Assembly (NCBI GenBank): GCA_045589355.1
Contig: JAZNOW010000042.1
Span: 1-37,880, forward strand
Source of the DNA: RUG563 sp045589355
GTDB taxonomy: Bacteria > Bacillota > Clostridia > Christensenellales > Aristaeellaceae
DNA length: 37,880 nucleotides
Reading direction: 5' to 3'
The notes below the pieces were generated by a model. That model made no database searches, was not told the origin of the DNA, and saw nothing but the letters and a program-made list of their open reading frames with translations. The position numbers and the translations under genes were made by a program. Position 1 is the first letter of the stretch, and each line of letters opens with the position of its first letter. Positions 14,698-22,530 of the stretch are shown piece by piece.

Positions 14698-15975
14698 TCA
14701 TATCAGTTGCAGCTTTTCAAAGTTTTCCATCAGCCATCTGGTCATGCGGATGTTGATATCAAATACTTTCTCATACTTTTCATCACTTCCGAAGAAAGCA
14801 AGGCAAATCATCTGGTTCCCCATCACCACATAAGGTGCCGCCCTCTTTTCCTCATTCGTCATTTTTACCGTCCGGTCATATCCGTTCATCATTTCCTGAT
14901 ACACCCGGAACCATCCGTTTTTTTGTTCGCTTTCAAAGGTTTCAGACAGGATGGCGGTCGCTGCATAGCAGGGATCATATATCCGAATGTTTCGTTCGCT
15001 TAATTCGAAATCAATAAACCCCCATTGCTCTCCGTTCAGCATGATATTACCCGGGTTGGGATCGCGATGGATGCATTGCCGGGGCAAAGTCTGATACAGC
15101 ATACCAAAGTCTTTTTTCATTTTGGCGAGGAATTCTGCCGGAAACGATTCCTTAACTGCCTTGCTCTCCATAGCCCAGTTGCACACAGTGCCATAAAAAT
15201 CCTTTTCATTGGTCAGGGCATCACTTTTTGCCAGTGCCTTGTGCAAAAGACCTATAATCTCGCCGATGTAAGCGGCTGTTTCCGGCTGATAGGCATGCAT
15301 GGCATTCAATTGCTTCCCTTCCAGCTTCCGTGTCAGGTAGAAATAGACCCCTGCGTTCTGTACATACGCTTCCCCATCTTTGATTTTTATATGCTTTGCC
15401 GCATGCAGCCCTGCCTCTGTCAATGCATCAGCCAATGCCATATTATTTTTTACTTTCGCCAGGTTTTCCGTGAACTTCAATACATGCCTTTCGCCCACAT
15501 AATATGCGTTTTCGCTTCTGTTGCCGGAGTTTTCATAAAAGATATCCCTGATCGTTTCCTCTTCCATATTCCAGTGTTTCAAAACTTCCTGCGCTTTTTT
15601 GTGTGATATATACATGTTTGCCTCCTTGCTCAAATCCGGCCGGACAGGACGCCTGGCCCGGTTCGTTTTCAGGTATTCGGAGGGAGTGCAGCAAAATGCG
15701 TTTCTAAAAGCACGATAGAAACCGGCATATGTATCAAAACCGTAGGCGAGTATGATTTCGGTGCGGTTTGTTTTCCCTTGCATTTCCCAGATAGCATGCA
15801 GCATGCGCCGTCTTTGCACATATTGCATCACCGGCATGCCGGTTGCCAGCTGGAAAAGCCGATAAAAGTGATACACGGAATATCCGGCAGCATCCGCCAT
15901 TTCTTCAACCGCAATGTCCGCTTTCAGGTTTTCTTCAATATAGTCGATCGCTTTCTGCATTTTTTCCTTTTCCAT
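14698..15975 (-). CDS. Fusion of an AraC-type DNA-binding domain with an aminoglycoside-phosphotransferase-like kinase
   Basis: Residues ~3-105 form a complete double HTH of the AraC/XylS type (DIAVEEMADAAGYSVYHFYR in the first, then TEIILAYGFDTYAGFYRAFR and TPSEYLK in the second). Residues ~125-425 form an APH/ChoK-type kinase with a possible ATP-binding Lys167 (HVLKF), the catalytic loop CIHRDPNPGN (Asp305, Asn310) and the metal-binding GFIDFE (Asp322), so it looks active. The start at ATG 15975 follows AAAGGAGGG; the longer upstream frame crosses a terminator. The composition is more AT-rich than its neighbours, suggesting recent acquisition. Substrate unknown. It has its own terminator and no operon partner. 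I do not call it a resistance gene. Confidence 0.9.
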   Translation of the reverse strand: MEKEKMQKAIDYIEENLKADIAVEEMADAAGYSVYHFYRLFQLATGMPVMQYVQRRRMLHAIWEMQGKTNRTEIILAYGFDTYAGFYRAFRNAFCCTPSEYLKTNRARRPVRPDLSKEANMYISHKKAQEVLKHWNMEEETIRDIFYENSGNRSENAYYVGERHVLKFTENLAKVKNNMALADALTEAGLHAAKHIKIKDGEAYVQNAGVYFYLTRKLEGKQLNAMHAYQPETAAYIGEIIGLLHKALAKSDALTNEKDFYGTVCNWAMESKAVKESFPAEFLAKMKKDFGMLYQTLPRQCIHRDPNPGNIMLNGEQWGFIDFELSERNIRIYDPCYAATAILSETFESEQKNGWFRVYQEMMNGYDRTVKMTNEEKRAAPYVVMGNQMICLAFFGSDEKYEKVFDINIRMTRWLMENFEKLQLI

Positions 15976-16057
15976 GCTTCTTCCCTCCTTTCTCTTTTGT
16001 GCAGCTGCAAACATAGCATACCACACATATTCTTTGAAAACATTTCCGTTTTTGCGC

Positions 16058-16087
16058 AAAAAAGCGGGCAAGCATGTTCCTGCCCGC
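16058..16087 (-). terminator. Terminator of the CE2-GH10 operon
   Basis: On the minus strand GCGGGCA (16081-16087) pairs with TGCCCGC (16064-16070) and is followed by six T (16058-16063). It starts nine bases after the GH10 stop codon. Confidence 0.9.
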
Positions 16088-16096
16088 ATAATTGGA

Positions 16097-17314
16097 TTAT
16101 TCAAGGATGATGGTTTGCTCTTTGTTATCCGCCAGGCTGAATTTTGCCTTCTTGCCATCGGCACAGGCTTCATACTTGCCCTTATAGCCTTCCAGCGTGA
16201 CAAAGCCGTTATCGTCTGTCTTCAATGTTACATTGGTTTTCCATTCGCCGTGGATCAGGGAATGCAGCTTATGGTAAATAGGCTTCAGGCTGCTGTCCTT
16301 GCGCATCAGGCCGCTGGGAGCACCCAGCCATGCACCGTCTGCCGGATCCCAGGTGGTAATGCCTTCCACCAGCGGATGGGCAAAAAGTTCGGTGTACATT
16401 TCCGCCGCCTCACGGGCCTGGCGTTCTTCCCCTTCCGGCGTGGAGGGCCATTCGGGCACCTGCCAGTCGTTCAAATCTTCAATATGGGCCGGCATCAGGT
16501 CGCCGGAAATGAGCGTATTTTCGGTGAAATGGATGGGCAGGCCGAAATGAGAGAAGCGTTCCAGCACTGTGTGCAACTTTTCCAGGCCCCAATAGCCCTG
16601 ATGCTGATGGCTCTGAATACCGATCACGCTGATGGGCACCCCGGCATGGAGCAAGCCTTCGATCAGGATTTCGTAGGACTGGGAGGTGTTGAAATCGTTG
16701 ATCAGCAAAGTGGCGCCGGGGTTGGTTTCCTTTGCCGCTTCAAACACTTCTTTCACCAGTTGAATGCGGCCTTTTTCCTTGCAAAGGCGAGTGATTGCGT
16801 TGTCATACTTATCGAACACCGGCATGATCACCACTTCGTTGATCACGTCCCACATATCGATGACGCCCTTGAACGCGGCCACATCGCGGTGAATGCGCTC
16901 CAGCTGGAGGCGCATGATTTCCTTGTTGTCATACTGAAGCAGCCAGTTGGCACAGGCCGTATGCCAGCAAAGCGGATGGCCCTTCACCGTTACGTCCCTG
17001 TCCTTCAGCCATTTGGCCGCTTCCATGGTGACTTTTTCCACCGTTTTGCCCTGCTCCGGTTCATAGCGGCCCCAATAGAAAGGCAGCGTACCGAAGTTGA
17101 AAAGCCCCAGCCATTTTTCCATGCGATCGGCAAAGAAGGCTTTCTTCTCTTCGTCCTGCACCTGCATCAAAGCCACGCTTTCAAATGCACCGCAGCCAAA
17201 GAGAAACTGATGGTTCTTCAGTTCCATGGTGATTAACGTGTTTTTCAACGCCTCGCCGTCTTTCCCAACCACACGAATGGGAGCCGTTGCTTTTCTTGCA
17301 GCAAACTTGTCCAT
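16097..17314 (-). CDS. Cytoplasmic GH10 endo-xylanase
   Basis: The protein cleaves beta-1,4-xylan or xylo-oligosaccharide chains. It has 405 residues and no signal peptide, so it is intracellular, as in other clostridial oligosaccharide users. GH10 landmarks: GHPLCWHTACANWL (~112-125), the acid/base Glu160 in WDVINEVVI, IGIQSHQHQ (~231) and the nucleophile Glu265 in IHFTENTLISG. A short N-terminal stretch and about 50 C-terminal residues (KTNVTLKTDDNGFVTLEG) look like a small beta domain of the kind often added to GH10. The ATG follows GGAGGAAGAAAA. It lies 12 bases after the CE2 esterase gene, so the two are one transcript: deacetylate, then cut. Confidence 0.95.
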   Translation of the reverse strand: MDKFAARKATAPIRVVGKDGEALKNTLITMELKNHQFLFGCGAFESVALMQVQDEEKKAFFADRMEKWLGLFNFGTLPFYWGRYEPEQGKTVEKVTMEAAKWLKDRDVTVKGHPLCWHTACANWLLQYDNKEIMRLQLERIHRDVAAFKGVIDMWDVINEVVIMPVFDKYDNAITRLCKEKGRIQLVKEVFEAAKETNPGATLLINDFNTSQSYEILIEGLLHAGVPISVIGIQSHQHQGYWGLEKLHTVLERFSHFGLPIHFTENTLISGDLMPAHIEDLNDWQVPEWPSTPEGEERQAREAAEMYTELFAHPLVEGITTWDPADGAWLGAPSGLMRKDSSLKPIYHKLHSLIHGEWKTNVTLKTDDNGFVTLEGYKGKYEACADGKKAKFSLADNKEQTIILE

Positions 17315-17326
17315 TTTTCTTCCTCC

Positions 17327-18391
17327 TTACCAGTTCATATATTCACGAATAAATACTGACAATTTTTCTGCCACTTTTCTGTGGGTCAGCTGAGAGGGAT
17401 GCCAATCGGCGCCGCGGCCGTCTTCGTCCAGTTGCTCTTCAAAGGGAAGAAAGCAAATCTTGTCGTCTCCGGTTTCTTTTTTGTAGTCGTTTACCGCTTT
17501 TTCCGCCATGGCGCAAAGATCCGTACCCATTACACCGAGAATGGACAGGATTTGGGCTTGCGGATTACGGCTTCTGATCACCTTGATGAATTTCTGGTAT
17601 TCATCGCAGTATTCCAGGCAAAGTTCTTCCTTCTTCTGGGTAAAGCTCTGGTCGTTGGTGCCAAGGTTGATCACCACAAGCTCCGGCTGCAGTGCATCAA
17701 AATTCCATGCCACATCCTGGGGATATGTGCCTTGCATGCTTCCGTAAGAAAAGCCCATCTTTTCGTAGTAGGTAGGCAGCAGTTGATCCGGCCGGCGCAC
17801 TCCATCCCCGGAATAGCCGGAAATGATGCCGTAACCGCTGATGGATACCAGGCTGTGGTCCGCTTTCAAGGCCTGGCAGGTAAGGTATGCATAGGCTTTG
17901 GTCGCGTCTTCCGTGTCGGTTTTAAAACTATGCTCCGCCACTTCGTCATCCACACCATAACCGCAGGTGATGCTGTCCCCTGCGAACTCGACCAGGTGCA
18001 TTCTCTTTTCTTCGGGCAAAATTTCCGCATCATCATCGGTTTCAATGGCCTTCAGGCAGACGGTGGACATGGCCGTTTCCGATACCTTCATCACCCGGAT
18101 GTGTGCGTCCAAGGGCAGTTCGTTTTCAAAAACGGAAAGACACATTTCTTTTTTGTTCATCATCACGTCGCATTTGCATTCGCCGTCTACAAATACTTTC
18201 ACACGGGCCAGATTGCCATCCATATCGGCATTTTCACACCGATCATCCCCCAGCATGCGGATCTTCAGCACCTTACCATGAAAGCGGAAAGCGGCGCCGG
18301 TTGCGGAATAGCACATCCACAGTCCGTTCTCTGTCATCATGGTACGGCCCAGGCATTTTACATTTTTATCGTCAGGCAAATATGTTTTCAT
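17327..18391 (-). CDS. CE2-type SGNH acetylesterase
   Basis: The enzyme probably removes acetyl groups from xylan or glucomannan oligosaccharides. The 354-residue protein has the CE2 plan: an N-terminal beta jelly-roll (~1-125) followed by an SGNH hydrolase domain. Block I is EFAGDSITCGYG (Ser140), block III is INLGTNDQSF (Asn246) and block V is GADWHPSQLTH (Asp329, His331), so a full Ser-His-Asp set is available. There is no signal peptide. The ATG follows GGAGGAAAAAT. A good promoter lies upstream, shared in one divergent region with the second SGNH gene. It is the first gene of the operon with GH10. Confidence 0.93.
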   Translation of the reverse strand: MKTYLPDDKNVKCLGRTMMTENGLWMCYSATGAAFRFHGKVLKIRMLGDDRCENADMDGNLARVKVFVDGECKCDVMMNKKEMCLSVFENELPLDAHIRVMKVSETAMSTVCLKAIETDDDAEILPEEKRMHLVEFAGDSITCGYGVDDEVAEHSFKTDTEDATKAYAYLTCQALKADHSLVSISGYGIISGYSGDGVRRPDQLLPTYYEKMGFSYGSMQGTYPQDVAWNFDALQPELVVINLGTNDQSFTQKKEELCLEYCDEYQKFIKVIRSRNPQAQILSILGVMGTDLCAMAEKAVNDYKKETGDDKICFLPFEEQLDEDGRGADWHPSQLTHRKVAEKLSVFIREYMNW

Positions 18392-18421
18392 ATTTTTCCT
18401 CCGTTGTTTTCTGATGCTAAT

Positions 18422-18450
18422 ATGATACCATCCTTTTCATTTCCACGCAA
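18422..18450 (-). promoter_or_regulatory. Promoter of the CE2-GH10 operon
   Basis: On the minus strand TTGCGT (18445-18450) and TATCAT (18422-18427) are 17 bases apart, about 31 bases before the ATG. Confidence 0.7.
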
Positions 18451-18474
18451 GCCTGAAACCGTTGACATTTAGCG

Positions 18475-18497
18475 CGATATCCTTGACAATTATATCG
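18475..18497. promoter_or_regulatory. Inverted repeat over the -35 element of the second esterase gene
   Basis: CGATAT (18475-18480) and ATATCG (18492-18497) flank the TTGACA of the plus-strand promoter symmetrically, with 11 bases between them. A second TTGACA lies at 18462-18467. The position would suit an operator acting on the divergent pair. Confidence 0.4.
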
Positions 18498-18511
18498 TAA
18501 AATGCTATATA
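18483..18511 (+). promoter_or_regulatory. Promoter of the second SGNH esterase gene
   Basis: A perfect TTGACA (18483-18488) and TATATA (18506-18511) are 17 bases apart. The start codon is at 18550. Confidence 0.8.
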
Positions 18512-18549
18512 AAACATATGAAAATCTTTCATCGTGAAGGAGCTTATTT

Positions 18550-19614
18550 ATGAAAACTTTTCCCGTCCGCAATAACGAATTCATCCGTCTGAACGGCCGT
18601 TACGATGCCGGTCAGCCTCATTTCCCCCTGATGTGGAGCAGTGCATCCGCCGAAATGAAAGTGGAGGCTTCCCATCTTGAAGTGCAAATTGATTGCAGCT
18701 ATCAATCCATGGCGCCGTACCTTTCCTTTACGGTGGACGGCCTGCGTTCCCAGAACCTTGTTCCGCAAAAGGGCAAGCACTGGTATCCTATCTTCCTGAA
18801 CCTGAGCAACGCCCCCCACACCGTGCGCATCGCCAAGGAGACCCAGCCCTTTGGCGGCGACAACGAAGCCTTTGTTTCTTTGGTGGCCATCCGCACCAAC
18901 GGCAAGCTTCTTCCCCTGCCCGAAGCAAAAATGAAAATTGAGTTCATTGGCGATTCCATCACCAGCGGCGAAGGCTGCAAAGGCCCGCAAGCCTTTATGG
19001 AATGGGTGCCCATGGTCTTTTCTTCTTCCGATACCTATGCCAAATTGACCGCCGATGCCCTGAATGCCCGTTACCAGGTGATCAGCCAGAGCGGCTGGGG
19101 CGTATTGGGTGCCTGGGACAATAACCCTTCCGGCAGCATTCCCAAGGTGTACACCAAGATCTGCGGCCCCGTTACTGCGCAAAACGCGCAGCAGGAATAC
19201 GATTTTTCTTTTCAGCCCGATAAAGTAGTCATCGCCCTTGGCACCAATGACGCCGGCGCCCTGGGCTCCCCTGCTTATACCGATCCCGAAACCGGCGTCA
19301 CCTATAAGCTGACCGAAAGCCCGGAAGATATGCAGCGATTGACGGAAGGCTGCCTTTCTTTCCTTCGTCTTTTGACGGAGAAGAACCCCGGCGCCCAGCT
19401 TTACTGGATCGTCTTTTATGACAAAGGTCCCATCCATGACGCCATTTTGGCTGCTGTGGAGCAGGCCCGAAAAGAAGGCATCGACGTTCGTTTTCATGTT
19501 CCCCTGACGCTGGACGGCATGAGTAAAGCAGAAATGGGCAGCCGTGCCCACCCGGGTATCAAAGCCCATCAGAAAATCAGCAAAGCTCTTGTCCGGTTGA
19601 TGAAAACCAAGTAA
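18550..19614 (+). CDS. Second CE2-like SGNH esterase
   Basis: This 354-residue protein has the same two-part build as the esterase encoded divergently next to it, but the sequences are clearly different. An N-terminal beta domain (~1-125) leads to an SGNH domain with EFIGDSITSGEG (Ser136), ALGTNDAG (Asn233) and GSRAHPGIKAH (His334). The acidic residue usually found three positions before the His is replaced by Ser331, so it probably works with a Ser-His dyad, as known for some CE2 enzymes. No signal peptide is present. The start ATG follows AAGGAG by eight bases. It is a single-gene unit with a strong promoter and a terminator. It probably deacetylates a different position or chain than its neighbour. 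Confidence 0.9.
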   Translation: MKTFPVRNNEFIRLNGRYDAGQPHFPLMWSSASAEMKVEASHLEVQIDCSYQSMAPYLSFTVDGLRSQNLVPQKGKHWYPIFLNLSNAPHTVRIAKETQPFGGDNEAFVSLVAIRTNGKLLPLPEAKMKIEFIGDSITSGEGCKGPQAFMEWVPMVFSSSDTYAKLTADALNARYQVISQSGWGVLGAWDNNPSGSIPKVYTKICGPVTAQNAQQEYDFSFQPDKVVIALGTNDAGALGSPAYTDPETGVTYKLTESPEDMQRLTEGCLSFLRLLTEKNPGAQLYWIVFYDKGPIHDAILAAVEQARKEGIDVRFHVPLTLDGMSKAEMGSRAHPGIKAHQKISKALVRLMKTK

Positions 19615-19616
19615 GT

Positions 19617-19660
19617 AAAAAAGACCCGAAGCAGCTTTCTTGCCGCTTCGGGTCTTTTTT
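19617..19660. terminator. Bidirectional terminator between the second esterase and GH9 genes
   Basis: AAAAAAGACCCGAAGC (19617-19632) and GCTTCGGGTCTTTTTT (19645-19660) are perfect inverted repeats. The convergent genes end on either side of it; the last T overlaps the GH9 stop codon. Confidence 0.95.
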
Positions 19661-21273
19661 TATTCCTTATGCATCGCCGCTGCCAGCACAAACACTGCCG
19701 GAGAATTCCAGTAGATGGTGATTTCGTTCAGGGAATAGCAGCGATGATCGTCCAGGTAGCATTTCATGGGCGGCGTGCCAGGGGCAAACAACCCCAATTC
19801 CCTGCAAAGCCCATCGGAGGCCCTTCTGTTGGGCCCGCCGCTGACCATACCAGGAATACACGCATCAATTCCATCTGCCTCAGAAGGCCTTAAATGGGGC
19901 CTGTTGTACGCATAATCCCCATTGCCCGTCACATAGCTGATCCCCATGGCGTTCACGCCCATCAGCACATGCAACTGATCCAGCATACAGGTGCGGAAAC
20001 GCTGTTTTCCTTCCAGCCTATCCGCCAGTGCCATGATCATGCCATGCTGCATCAGGGGCATATTGCTGCCCCAGCAGAAATTCTGTTCCACCATGGCGCA
20101 GCAGTATCCGTTGGTTTTTGCAATGGATCCCAGCTGCTGCGCCTGGCGTATCACTTCTTCTTTCATCGAGCATGTCATTTCATCATCCACCGGATATGGA
20201 CTGGTCAGAAGGGCCATCACGCCCATACCTGCCACGTCGCCCCATCCAAGGGTCAGACGGTGTTCCAACAATTCGTATTTCGCCTTTGCTGCCGTGTGAT
20301 ATTCTTTCTTCCCGGTGGCGGCATACATTTCCGCTGCTGCCCAGAAACGGTTGGAAAGGTCATCCCTTTCATAATACCCACCGGTGCCGCAGCCTTCCGG
20401 ATTTTTGAACCCAAGAAATTCGGGATGCTCCTCCAGCCAGGCATAGGTTTTTTCTGCGCTTTTCAGCAATTGATCCGCATATTCCCCGTCGTATTTTCTG
20501 TACACCCTGCTTGCATGGGCACAGATGGCGCAAAAATCCGCAGCGGCCATGCTGGAAACGGGTAAAAGGTAAAGGTGTGCCCCATCCTCTTCCGGCATCA
20601 CAAACGGTGCATGCTGAGCCGTGGTCAGCTTATGGTACACAGCGCCATCTTCCCGCTGCATCTGCAAAATCCAATCCAGTTCATACTTGCATTCGTTCAG
20701 AATATCCGGCATGCCGTTTCCGCTTTCCGGAATGTTCAGGTGCAGTGTATCAAACACATCCGGGTACAGCACATATGCATACAAAAGGTGAGACAGCGCC
20801 ACAGCGCCGGGCGTCACATACCGTCCGTAATCTCCGGCGTCGTGCCATCCGCCAAGCACATGCTTTTTCACATCATGGTTTTCCCATTCCACAGCCACGC
20901 CTGTATGACATGCCCCGTGCACATATTCCCCGGCATTTTCCTTTTTCAGTTCACAACCACAGCGCAGATAATAAAATGCGCGCATCAGGTCGTACATCAG
21001 TTTATCATATGCATGTTCGCCAATTTCAAAGGATGCACTTTTCCCTTTTTCGCAGCATACGGTGTACCTGCCCGGCACGTCAAATGCAGAAAAATCCGCC
21101 TGCCAAACCGTATCACCAGAAATGGCATCCGGTCCGAAATATTGCCATTTGCCTTCAAAACATACCTTTCCCTGATCATCCTGAAGGGTGAATGCATCGC
21201 ATGCTTCACAGAGTACGGCCATTTTCTTTTCCTTTGGCAAATACCCCGATTGATTGACGTATATCTTGAACAT
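19660..21273 (-). CDS. Cytoplasmic GH9 beta-glucanase (endoglucanase/cellodextrinase type)
   Basis: The 537-residue enzyme inverts and cleaves beta-1,4-glucan or xyloglucan oligosaccharide chains. It begins with the Ig-like CelD_N domain (IYVNQSGYLPKEKKMAVL, to about residue 85) and continues into an alpha6/alpha6 GH9 barrel. The base pair of aspartates is seen in GGWHDAGDYGRYV (Asp145, Asp148), the substrate-binding NRPHLRPSEADG further on, and the acid Glu517 in YSLNEITIYWNSP near the C-terminus. No signal peptide or dockerin is present, so it works on imported oligosaccharides, not on solid cellulose. AAAGGAG precedes the start. It is read from its own promoter, divergently from the PHP gene. 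Confidence 0.93.
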   Translation of the reverse strand: MFKIYVNQSGYLPKEKKMAVLCEACDAFTLQDDQGKVCFEGKWQYFGPDAISGDTVWQADFSAFDVPGRYTVCCEKGKSASFEIGEHAYDKLMYDLMRAFYYLRCGCELKKENAGEYVHGACHTGVAVEWENHDVKKHVLGGWHDAGDYGRYVTPGAVALSHLLYAYVLYPDVFDTLHLNIPESGNGMPDILNECKYELDWILQMQREDGAVYHKLTTAQHAPFVMPEEDGAHLYLLPVSSMAAADFCAICAHASRVYRKYDGEYADQLLKSAEKTYAWLEEHPEFLGFKNPEGCGTGGYYERDDLSNRFWAAAEMYAATGKKEYHTAAKAKYELLEHRLTLGWGDVAGMGVMALLTSPYPVDDEMTCSMKEEVIRQAQQLGSIAKTNGYCCAMVEQNFCWGSNMPLMQHGMIMALADRLEGKQRFRTCMLDQLHVLMGVNAMGISYVTGNGDYAYNRPHLRPSEADGIDACIPGMVSGGPNRRASDGLCRELGLFAPGTPPMKCYLDDHRCYSLNEITIYWNSPAVFVLAAAMHKE

Positions 21274-21306
21274 TCCTGCATTGTGCTCCTTTCCCGTATT
21301 GCCTGT

Positions 21307-21335
21307 ATTATAGCAAAGTTTTCCTTCTGTGTCAT
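21307..21335 (-). promoter_or_regulatory. Promoter of the GH9 gene
   Basis: On the minus strand ATGACA (21330-21335) and a perfect TATAAT (21307-21312) are 17 bases apart, 33 bases before the start codon. Confidence 0.8.
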
Positions 21336-21348
21336 GGGCGAAATGTAC

Positions 21349-21377
21349 TTGCGTTGTGACAATTAGAATGGTAAAAT
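21349..21377 (+). promoter_or_regulatory. Promoter of the PHP-domain gene
   Basis: TTGCGT (21349-21354) and TAAAAT (21372-21377) are 17 bases apart, 33 bases before the ATG at 21411. Confidence 0.7.
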
Positions 21378-21410
21378 AGAGAAAAACAAAGGAAAGAGAG
21401 CGCCTTTCTT

Positions 21411-22220
21411 ATGCAGAAGTATCTCTACGAAACCCACATGCACACGTATCAGGGCTCTGCCTGCGCCAGAAGCCGCGGTGCAGAGTATATCAAGCCCTAT
21501 ATGGATCTGGGTTATGCCGGCATCATCATTACCGATCATTTTTATAAAGGCAATACCCGGCCGGATCGTTCCCTTCCCTGGACGGAATGGGTCAACCAGT
21601 TCTGTTCCGGCTATGAGGACGCAAAAAACGAAGGCGACAAGTTCGGTTTTCCGGTATTTTTCGGTATCGAAGAAAACTTCGAAGGCGATGAATACCTGAT
21701 TTATGGCATTGATAAAGCCTTTCTGCTTGCCCATCCCGATATGAAAGCCTGGGACAGGGTGCGCATGTACCGCGAAATTCATGCTGCCGGTGGCTGCATG
21801 GTGCAGGCCCATCCCTTCCGCTCCCGTGCATACAACACTGCCATTCACCTTCTGCCCCATTTTGTGGACGGCATTGAGGCTGTCAACTACGGCAATGTGC
21901 CCGTTTGGAATACGCTGGCCCTGCAATATGCAAAGCAGCTTGGCCTGCCCTATTCCAGCGGTTCCGATAACCACGATGCGGAAAATATGCAGTTTGATAA
22001 GCTGGGCGGCATTGTGCTGGATAAACCGCTGCAATCCGTTCAGGATTATGTTTCTGTTATTCTTGAAAAGAAACACATGGAAATGAAAGCCCCTTCCGCC
22101 GATATTCTCCCCCCCTGGGAAAAGGGCCTGCCTATTGATTTGCCGGTGCAGATTCACGGGGATGCCCCCTCTTTGCTTCCCGGCAATGTGCGTAATCTGC
22201 TGGAGGAAGGCCATTTCTGA
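21411..22220 (+). CDS. PHP-domain metal-dependent phosphoesterase
   Basis: The 269-residue protein has the metal-binding motifs of the PHP superfamily in order: ETHMHT (His9, His11), IITDHF (Asp42, His43), GIEENF (Glu87), QAHPFR (His134) and SGSDNHD (Asp186, His188). Members hydrolyse small phosphate esters, such as histidinol phosphate or nucleotide phosphates, with two or three metal ions. There is no DNA polymerase or other fused domain. The substrate cannot be told from sequence. It is divergent from the GH9 gene, with only 137 bases between them holding both promoters, so the two may be co-regulated. The start follows GAAAGAGAG. A terminator follows the stop. Confidence 0.88.
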   Translation: MQKYLYETHMHTYQGSACARSRGAEYIKPYMDLGYAGIIITDHFYKGNTRPDRSLPWTEWVNQFCSGYEDAKNEGDKFGFPVFFGIEENFEGDEYLIYGIDKAFLLAHPDMKAWDRVRMYREIHAAGGCMVQAHPFRSRAYNTAIHLLPHFVDGIEAVNYGNVPVWNTLALQYAKQLGLPYSSGSDNHDAENMQFDKLGGIVLDKPLQSVQDYVSVILEKKHMEMKAPSADILPPWEKGLPIDLPVQIHGDAPSLLPGNVRNLLEEGHF

Positions 22221-22228
22221 TATCCATC

Positions 22229-22269
22229 AAAAAAAGACCCGAAGAAGTTCACTCTTCTCCGGGTTTTTT
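22229..22269. terminator. Bidirectional terminator after the PHP gene
   Basis: ACCCGAAGAAG (22237-22247) pairs with CTTCTCCGGGT (22254-22264), with one mismatch, between an A run (22228-22235) and a T run (22264-22269). It ends the PHP gene and the small membrane-protein gene. Confidence 0.88.
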
Positions 22270-22271
22270 CT

Positions 22272-22469
22272 TTACAGTTTTTGTTGCCACTTTTTCAGGC
22301 TGGCGTACACCAAAGTGCACACAGCCGCCAGCATCACAAGACAAAAAACGATCATCAGCGCATCCGGTATTTCCGCATCAAAGGCATTTGTGATGCCAAG
22401 AAGCAGGTTTGAAATGCTGATCGCAATCAGGCTGATGCTCCACATCAAATTGATTTTCTTTTCGTTCAT
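22272..22469 (-). CDS. Small two-helix membrane protein
   Basis: The 65-residue protein has two hydrophobic segments (WSISLIAISISNLLLGI, about 9-25, and ALMIVFCLVMLAAVCTLVYA, about 37-56), a short acidic loop (DAEIPD) and a basic tail (KKWQQKL). I start at ATG 22469 because GGAG precedes it and the first segment then follows a basic N-terminus. A longer frame upstream would run through the fhs terminator. The family is not recognised. It sits between two terminators, so it is either a single-gene unit or read through from fhs. Confidence 0.65.
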   Translation of the reverse strand: MNEKKINLMWSISLIAISISNLLLGITNAFDAEIPDALMIVFCLVMLAAVCTLVYASLKKWQQKL

Positions 22470-22485
22470 AGTATTCAATCTCCGG

Positions 22486-22521
22486 AAAAAGACGGAAGCC
22501 AGGCAGCCGACTTCCGTCTTT
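22486..22521 (-). terminator. Terminator of the purine/one-carbon operon
   Basis: AAAGACGGAAG (22488-22498) and CTTCCGTCTTT (22511-22521) are perfect inverted repeats. On the minus strand TTTTT follows. It lies ten bases beyond the fhs stop codon. Confidence 0.92.
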
Positions 22522-22530
22522 CTTATTTCA

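Noticed and set aside
14698..15975. Antibiotic-resistance (aminoglycoside phosphotransferase) gene
   Set aside because: The kinase half has the general APH/ChoK fold motifs only and is fused to an AraC domain; nothing in the sequence points to aminoglycosides as substrate, and no mobile element is near.
15976..16203. 76-residue N-terminal extension of the AraC/kinase protein
   Set aside because: The extension would cover the GH10 terminator and has no domain; ATG 15975 has a strong AAAGGAGGG.
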